NCBI GenBank assembly: GCA_947095535.1
Contig: OX352774.1
Coordinates: 10,540,001-10,604,000 of the forward strand
Source: Poecilobothrus nobilitatus
Lineage: Eukaryota; Arthropoda; Insecta; Diptera; Dolichopodidae
DNA length: 64,000 nucleotides
Direction of reading: 5' to 3'
Within the stretch, counting starts at the first letter, position 1. Every line of letters starts with the position of its first letter. Shown piece by piece: positions 59,601-64,000 of this stretch. The position numbers were made by a program, and so were the translations under genes. Under the pieces are notes generated by a model, which worked only from the letters and a program-made list of their open reading frames with translations, was not told the DNA's origin and made no database searches.

Positions 59601-61375
59601 TGTACAACATTTAACATTATCCAATACTTACCCAATAAATTTCCATAAAATTATAGTTCTGTAATCTGTGTAGGTACCTATTATTGTATTGCCCATATTT
59701 ATGTATAAAACATATAAAAATATATATATATATCTATGTACATATAAACGGTTCAATTCAATTTCAGTCTGGTTTCGAAATTAAGTAACAAATAAAATTT
59801 AAAATTCAATGATAAAAGTTTTGATAACATTAAGAGTCATTGGACTTTTCCAAAGTCTTATACGTACATACATATGTACACAATATAAAAAAAAAAAAAA
59901 AACAAAAAAAATATATTAAGATAAGACTAGTATTAAATTTTAAAGGTCAATTTAAATTTAAAGGTCAGTTTTAAATTTAAATTTAAAATTTAATCTATTG
60001 CATTTGCCCAAAAAAAAAAAACAAATACCTACATACCTACATAAAAAGAGAACAGCAACGTCGTAACAACTATTATTTTATCATATAAATAATAATTAAT
60101 ATTTATTTTTTATTTAGTTTACCTATCTGATATTATTTTAATTATTTTTTAAAACTTTTGTTTTTTTTTGTTTTCTTTTAGTATTTAAAAAAAAAAAAAA
60201 AACAATTAAATTATCGGTACAATCTGGGGCTTTATCAAGGAAAAACTAAAATAGCAAAAATGTGATAAGAAAACAGAAAACAAAATTGAAATCTTAAATC
60301 CATTATGGGATTAGTTATTTATGTATTATAACTTATAATTTAGATTGTTTTTTTAATAAAAAAAAAAAAAAATTTGACATGGAAATAGAAAATTCTTATT
60401 AAAATTTTGAATTTTATCACGTTTTTCATTGCAATAATTGTAAAAAAATAAAACTGGTTTATTTGATACAAAAACCACATATTTATGAACAGCAATTGTA
60501 AATATTCTAGAATTATAAGGAAGCATGTGTGTTCTTTTTTTTATAAATATTCTTATTGTTTAAAATAATAATTTGAAAAATATGATATGTATTTTGTATT
60601 CCAAAAACGAATTTATACTACCCATACCTACTTATATTATAAAAAAAAAAAAAAAAAAAAAAAAAGAAAATTTCTCATTCACTTTTGACCTTAACTTGGA
60701 AAATATTTTTTACTTTAAATTTATTTATTTTTAACCTATTTTTTTTTTACGTCCTACACTTTTTTTCCCACAAACATTGCAATATGATAGAAAAATTTAT
60801 AACTGTTTTAAATTCATTCTATTTTCTAAGGACAATAATTAATACCCCCTAATCACATACCTATTAATTAAAAATTATTATTCCTATGTACATATATAAA
60901 AATTTCTATAAACTAAACTAGGTAGGTATGTACCTTTTTTTTAATAATACAAAAAATCCATACATTATTCGGTCGAGTACTTCTCAGTATTTATATAATA
61001 TCAAAATTATAATAAAGAAAATAATTTTGATTACATCAGACACAATGGAAAAAAAAAATATAAACCTTTTCTTATGAAATAAAATTTTCCGCATTAAAAT
61101 GTCATTTTAATTTTTTTTAGAATTAAAATAATAACCGAAAGTAATTTTCAGATTAGAATTTATTATTTAAACAAATTTTCTTATTTTTTTTTTTATACGT
61201 ATTAATTTAAAAATTAACAATTATTTAGTTTTATTTTCTTAAATTAATCAACAACTTAATTTTTATGTATTTAAATTTATAATTTTTTAATCCTTTAAGA
61301 AAAAAAAATATTTTACAAAGTTTTTTAAAGTTTACAATTAATTCTTAACATTTCTATTTTTTATATAAAAAATTT
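56641..61375. other. 4.7 kb extremely AT-rich DNA, no gene seen
   Basis: Composed largely of poly-A/poly-T, TAAATA-type and TATG/CATA repeats (for example A-runs at 56878-56896, 57452-57469 and 60642-60665). The short open frames 56724-56951 and 56865-57056 are low complexity. No element ends, tRNA or conserved frame recognised. Confidence 0.6.
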
Positions 61376-61381
61376 TTTATT
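61376..61381 (-). terminator. Possible sphingosine kinase polyadenylation signal
   Basis: AATAAA on the minus strand about 135 bp after the stop codon. The surrounding sequence is so AT-rich that chance occurrences are likely, so the call is weak. Confidence 0.3.
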
Positions 61382-61516
61382 AAATTTAAAAAAAAAAAAA
61401 AAAAAAAAAACCTCACCCTATTGTTAAGTACTAAATTAATAATATAACCATCGTAATAAATACATATTTGTTCTATATTTTGTTATTTTTATATTAAATT
61501 CTTTTTATATTAAAGT

Positions 61517-63466
61517 TTAACAGTCGGTATCGGGTACCAATAGATTAACAACTCTTGGAAATATTTCACCTTGTATAGCTCCATATTCAACACTTTCACC
61601 GTCAACTGTTATATTACCATGTTGTGAACCTTCAGTCGGTTCTATTCTAAATGCTTTAACAGGAATTAATTGAAAATGATCATCATTTTTTGAAACTGAT
61701 AAATGTGTACCAGAACTTAAGCCTAACATAAATGATAATAATTGAGATCTTGAAACGCCAGCTCGTATTATTAGTAACCATATAATGCCATCATTTATGG
61801 TAGCGGACGGAACAAAATGACAATCAGAACCTAAATGTGTTTGATAAGCAGCATGCACCATTATATATTGTCCTTCTTCATGTACCCATTCATTATTCGG
61901 TTGAATTGGCCCAGCTAATGCAGGTATTTTAGATGCAGGACCAAACATTCGAGCTTGAATAGCTGTTTCACTACCAATTGATTCATTATTTGATTTTAAA
62001 TCAGCTACACTTTGATAAACGCTCTCTGAAGTTGAAAAATAGGCACTTTTTTTGGAAGCTACTGAATACCAACTATCTAAGCGTGGTCTTCTTTGAGAAT
62101 TATTTTTATTATTTGATGTTTCTAAATATAATGCATCAGTTGTATCATCACCATCTCCATCAATTTGACAATCAGAAAAACTTAATATTGAATCATTACA
62201 ACTAAAGCTATGTTTTAAATTTGGTTTGGAAGCATTTTCAACAAAAATATTTTCATTCTTATCATCGGGATCGTTACAACCATTTAATATCACTGTATCT
62301 GAAGCAATTGGAATATAAGATATTTTTCCACGATACGTTCGTAAATTAATTAGCCTATGTACAGTCCAGAGAGCAAATCTTTGATAACCAATAGAACGTA
62401 AACGTTCACTTTCAATATCAACATCTGATATTAAACCCCAACCACATGATAAAAATGAAAACATAATTTGACTTTTGGTTTCAATACGAACTAAATCCAT
62501 TTTTTCGGTTTTACCTTTAAGCGCACCAATTGCAGCACCAATAATAGATGTTTTCGAATCATATGGTTCATTATATTTATGAGCAATTGATTTCGCTAAA
62601 CCATTTCCAGATCCACATGGTATTATGCCTATTGGTATTGTATCAAATACTTGTTGCCAATCTTCTCTTTCCATTATACCATTAATAACTTCCCAATATA
62701 TACCATCACCACCAATACATACAATAGCCTTCCAATTATAAACATTTTTCAAACGGACAAATTCTTTTGCAAAATTTCTTCTTTTTGTCACATGTAAATC
62801 GTATCCTATTTCAGCCTCCACAAATAATGGTATTATTTTCTTTTGAAATGTTTCTCTAGCTTTACCAGGTCCAGATTTTGGATTAAGTAAAACTAATATT
62901 TTTCTAGTATCAATAATTTTTGTAATATTAAATGGTGGCGATTCACCTTTTATTAATTGTTTAATAGCTGTTCGCCATTTTTGAGCTTCTCTATTATTAT
63001 CTTCATATGTATCGAATGATCTGAACCGTAACGTTAATGTTGTACGATTTCTTTTATTTTTTTTTATAATATAAGCATATATATATAAATAAGCACTAAC
63101 ATCTGCTTCATTTATATCACTTGAAGCTAATATAGCTGGATTTTCTTCAACAATTTTAGTATGAGTAGGACTTTGTAATGCCGATGAACATGTACATGAA
63201 CCATGAATTTTACGACGAGTTGCTCTTAAACAACGACACCCAATAATATCTTTTAATAATATTAATTGCTCTTTTGTATTACCAGTACTACTAGTTTCTT
63301 TATGTAAACACAACCCATTTGAAGTTAATTTGACTTGGAACACATTATTTTTTTTGGAAGTAATATAAAATGTTTCTATAAGATAAACTTTTTCTTTTGC
63401 GTCATCTTTACCACCTTTCTCATATTCATATATTTCATAATCTGTTACTTTAGTCTCAAAATCCAT
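61517..63466 (-). CDS. SPHK: Sphingosine kinase
   Basis: 649-residue lipid kinase that phosphorylates sphingosine to sphingosine-1-phosphate. The diacylglycerol-kinase catalytic domain starts near residue 187 with ILVLLNPKSGPGKA (195-203 is the NPKSGPGKA nucleotide-binding motif), then VCIGGDGIYWEVINGIMERE (GGDG at 252-255) and PIGIIPCGSGNGLAKSIAHK (286-289 GSGN). The C-terminal half has CGWGLISDVDIESE, the IWLLIIRAGVSRSQLLSFML block and VDGESVEYGAIQGE, the conserved C5-type motif. The N-terminal 180 residues look like the PH-like extension of animal sphingosine kinases, with LRFRSFDTYEDNNREAQKWR at its end. An insert of about 120 residues rich in Ser/Asn/Asp (about 395-515) separates the two catalytic lobes, as in fly Sk1/Sk2. 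Length fits the fly enzymes (about 640-690). The frame is intronless; which fly paralogue it corresponds to is unresolved. Confidence 0.95.
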   Translation of the reverse strand: MDFETKVTDYEIYEYEKGGKDDAKEKVYLIETFYITSKKNNVFQVKLTSNGLCLHKETSSTGNTKEQLILLKDIIGCRCLRATRRKIHGSCTCSSALQSPTHTKIVEENPAILASSDINEADVSAYLYIYAYIIKKNKRNRTTLTLRFRSFDTYEDNNREAQKWRTAIKQLIKGESPPFNITKIIDTRKILVLLNPKSGPGKARETFQKKIIPLFVEAEIGYDLHVTKRRNFAKEFVRLKNVYNWKAIVCIGGDGIYWEVINGIMEREDWQQVFDTIPIGIIPCGSGNGLAKSIAHKYNEPYDSKTSIIGAAIGALKGKTEKMDLVRIETKSQIMFSFLSCGWGLISDVDIESERLRSIGYQRFALWTVHRLINLRTYRGKISYIPIASDTVILNGCNDPDDKNENIFVENASKPNLKHSFSCNDSILSFSDCQIDGDGDDTTDALYLETSNNKNNSQRRPRLDSWYSVASKKSAYFSTSESVYQSVADLKSNNESIGSETAIQARMFGPASKIPALAGPIQPNNEWVHEEGQYIMVHAAYQTHLGSDCHFVPSATINDGIIWLLIIRAGVSRSQLLSFMLGLSSGTHLSVSKNDDHFQLIPVKAFRIEPTEGSQHGNITVDGESVEYGAIQGEIFPRVVNLLVPDTDC

Positions 63467-64000
63467 TTTAATATTTATAATTATGTATATGTATATATGT
63501 ATATATTATATTTTTAATCGAAATACTATCTACTATTTCATATCAATAAAATGAAATTCAACTTTCTTGTATTAACTTCCAAATTTATTGAAAAATTTAT
63601 TTTGTTTCATTGAGTTGAGACGTCTTGAAATTTTCTGCTTTTTTTTTTTTTTTGTTTTAAATGTTGATGTGGTAAGAGTTAAATGGATTGCTGAAGAAGA
63701 TGTTATATGTTTCTGGTCTGTTAGAATACCCACTAAAAAAAGTTCTCCAGATTAAATTTGTGACAGTAAATTTTATATCACTTTGCTAAAAAGCGATTTT
63801 TTTTTTATATTTTTTTATGTATTATATATGTACATATATATAATATTCAGTTTTTTTTTAAACTACACTACATTACACAGGAGTAGAACGTATTAAATAA
63901 GAAATAAAAAAAAAAATTGAAAAAGAAAAGAAAAATTGATTTTTTTACCGATTTTAAGTGACAAACGAGCTTACGTTACAAAAGCTAATAACTTACTAAA
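63467..64000. other. Upstream region of sphingosine kinase
   Basis: AT-rich 5' flank with TATG repeats (63480-63510). No splice acceptor precedes the ATG, so the leader may be unspliced. A promoter could not be picked out of the AT-rich background. Confidence 0.4.

Noticed and set aside
1..64000. CRISPR arrays, bacterial operons, Shine-Dalgarno sites or phage genes
   Set aside because: None present; the gene structures (introns, AATAAA signals, TATA/HSE promoter) and repeats are those of an insect nuclear genome.

Overview
The window is a very AT-rich stretch of eukaryotic, almost certainly insect, chromosome, and most likely from a true fly (Diptera). The grounds are the insect-type Hsp83 genes with a single intron ending exactly at the ATG, and two interspersed elements built like Drosophila DINE-1/Helentron elements. 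Abundant TATG/CATA microsatellites and fly-like relics (jockey-type LINE, BEL/Pao, mariner, pogo) point the same way. The species cannot be named from the sequence.

Only four protein-coding genes can be supported, all in the right half. They are SAM50 (mitochondrial outer-membrane beta-barrel assembly; minus strand, two coding exons, 36287 down to 34889), Hsp83 copy A (plus, 37770-39926), Hsp83 copy B (minus, 49158-51305) and an intronless sphingosine kinase (minus, 61517-63466). SAM50 and Hsp83-A are head to head and share about 1 kb of upstream DNA. Hsp83-A and Hsp83-B are convergent, with 9.2 kb of transposon-rich DNA between them. Copy A has a strong heat-shock-element array and a TATA box; none was found for copy B. 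The two copies are identical at every base over about 400 nt in the middle of the gene but clearly diverged at the ends, the pattern expected of gene conversion.

Bases 1-34,800 hold no gene I can support. They carry a 142-bp tandem satellite, two tRNA-derived SINE families, several LINE 3'-end relics of at least three kinds, and two 1.6-1.8 kb Helentron-associated (DINE-1-like) elements in opposite orientation. They also carry a small MITE with TA flanks, a probable dead hAT element, and long AT-rich homopolymer-laden DNA. The 40-49 kb interval between the Hsp83 copies holds a SINE split by a nested mariner-type and pogo-type insertion, two further terminal-inverted-repeat elements, and a SINE interrupted by a 36-bp palindrome with a 7-bp target duplication. 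A degraded BEL/Pao integrase lies at 53.9-54.4 kb. From 54.5 to 61.5 kb the DNA is mostly AT-rich with no recognisable gene.

The clearest points for follow-up are the inverted, partly homogenised Hsp83 pair with unequal promoters, the palindrome insertion with its in-window empty site, and the TIR elements with repeated subterminal motifs. No wholly new functional system could be demonstrated. All comparisons were made by eye.
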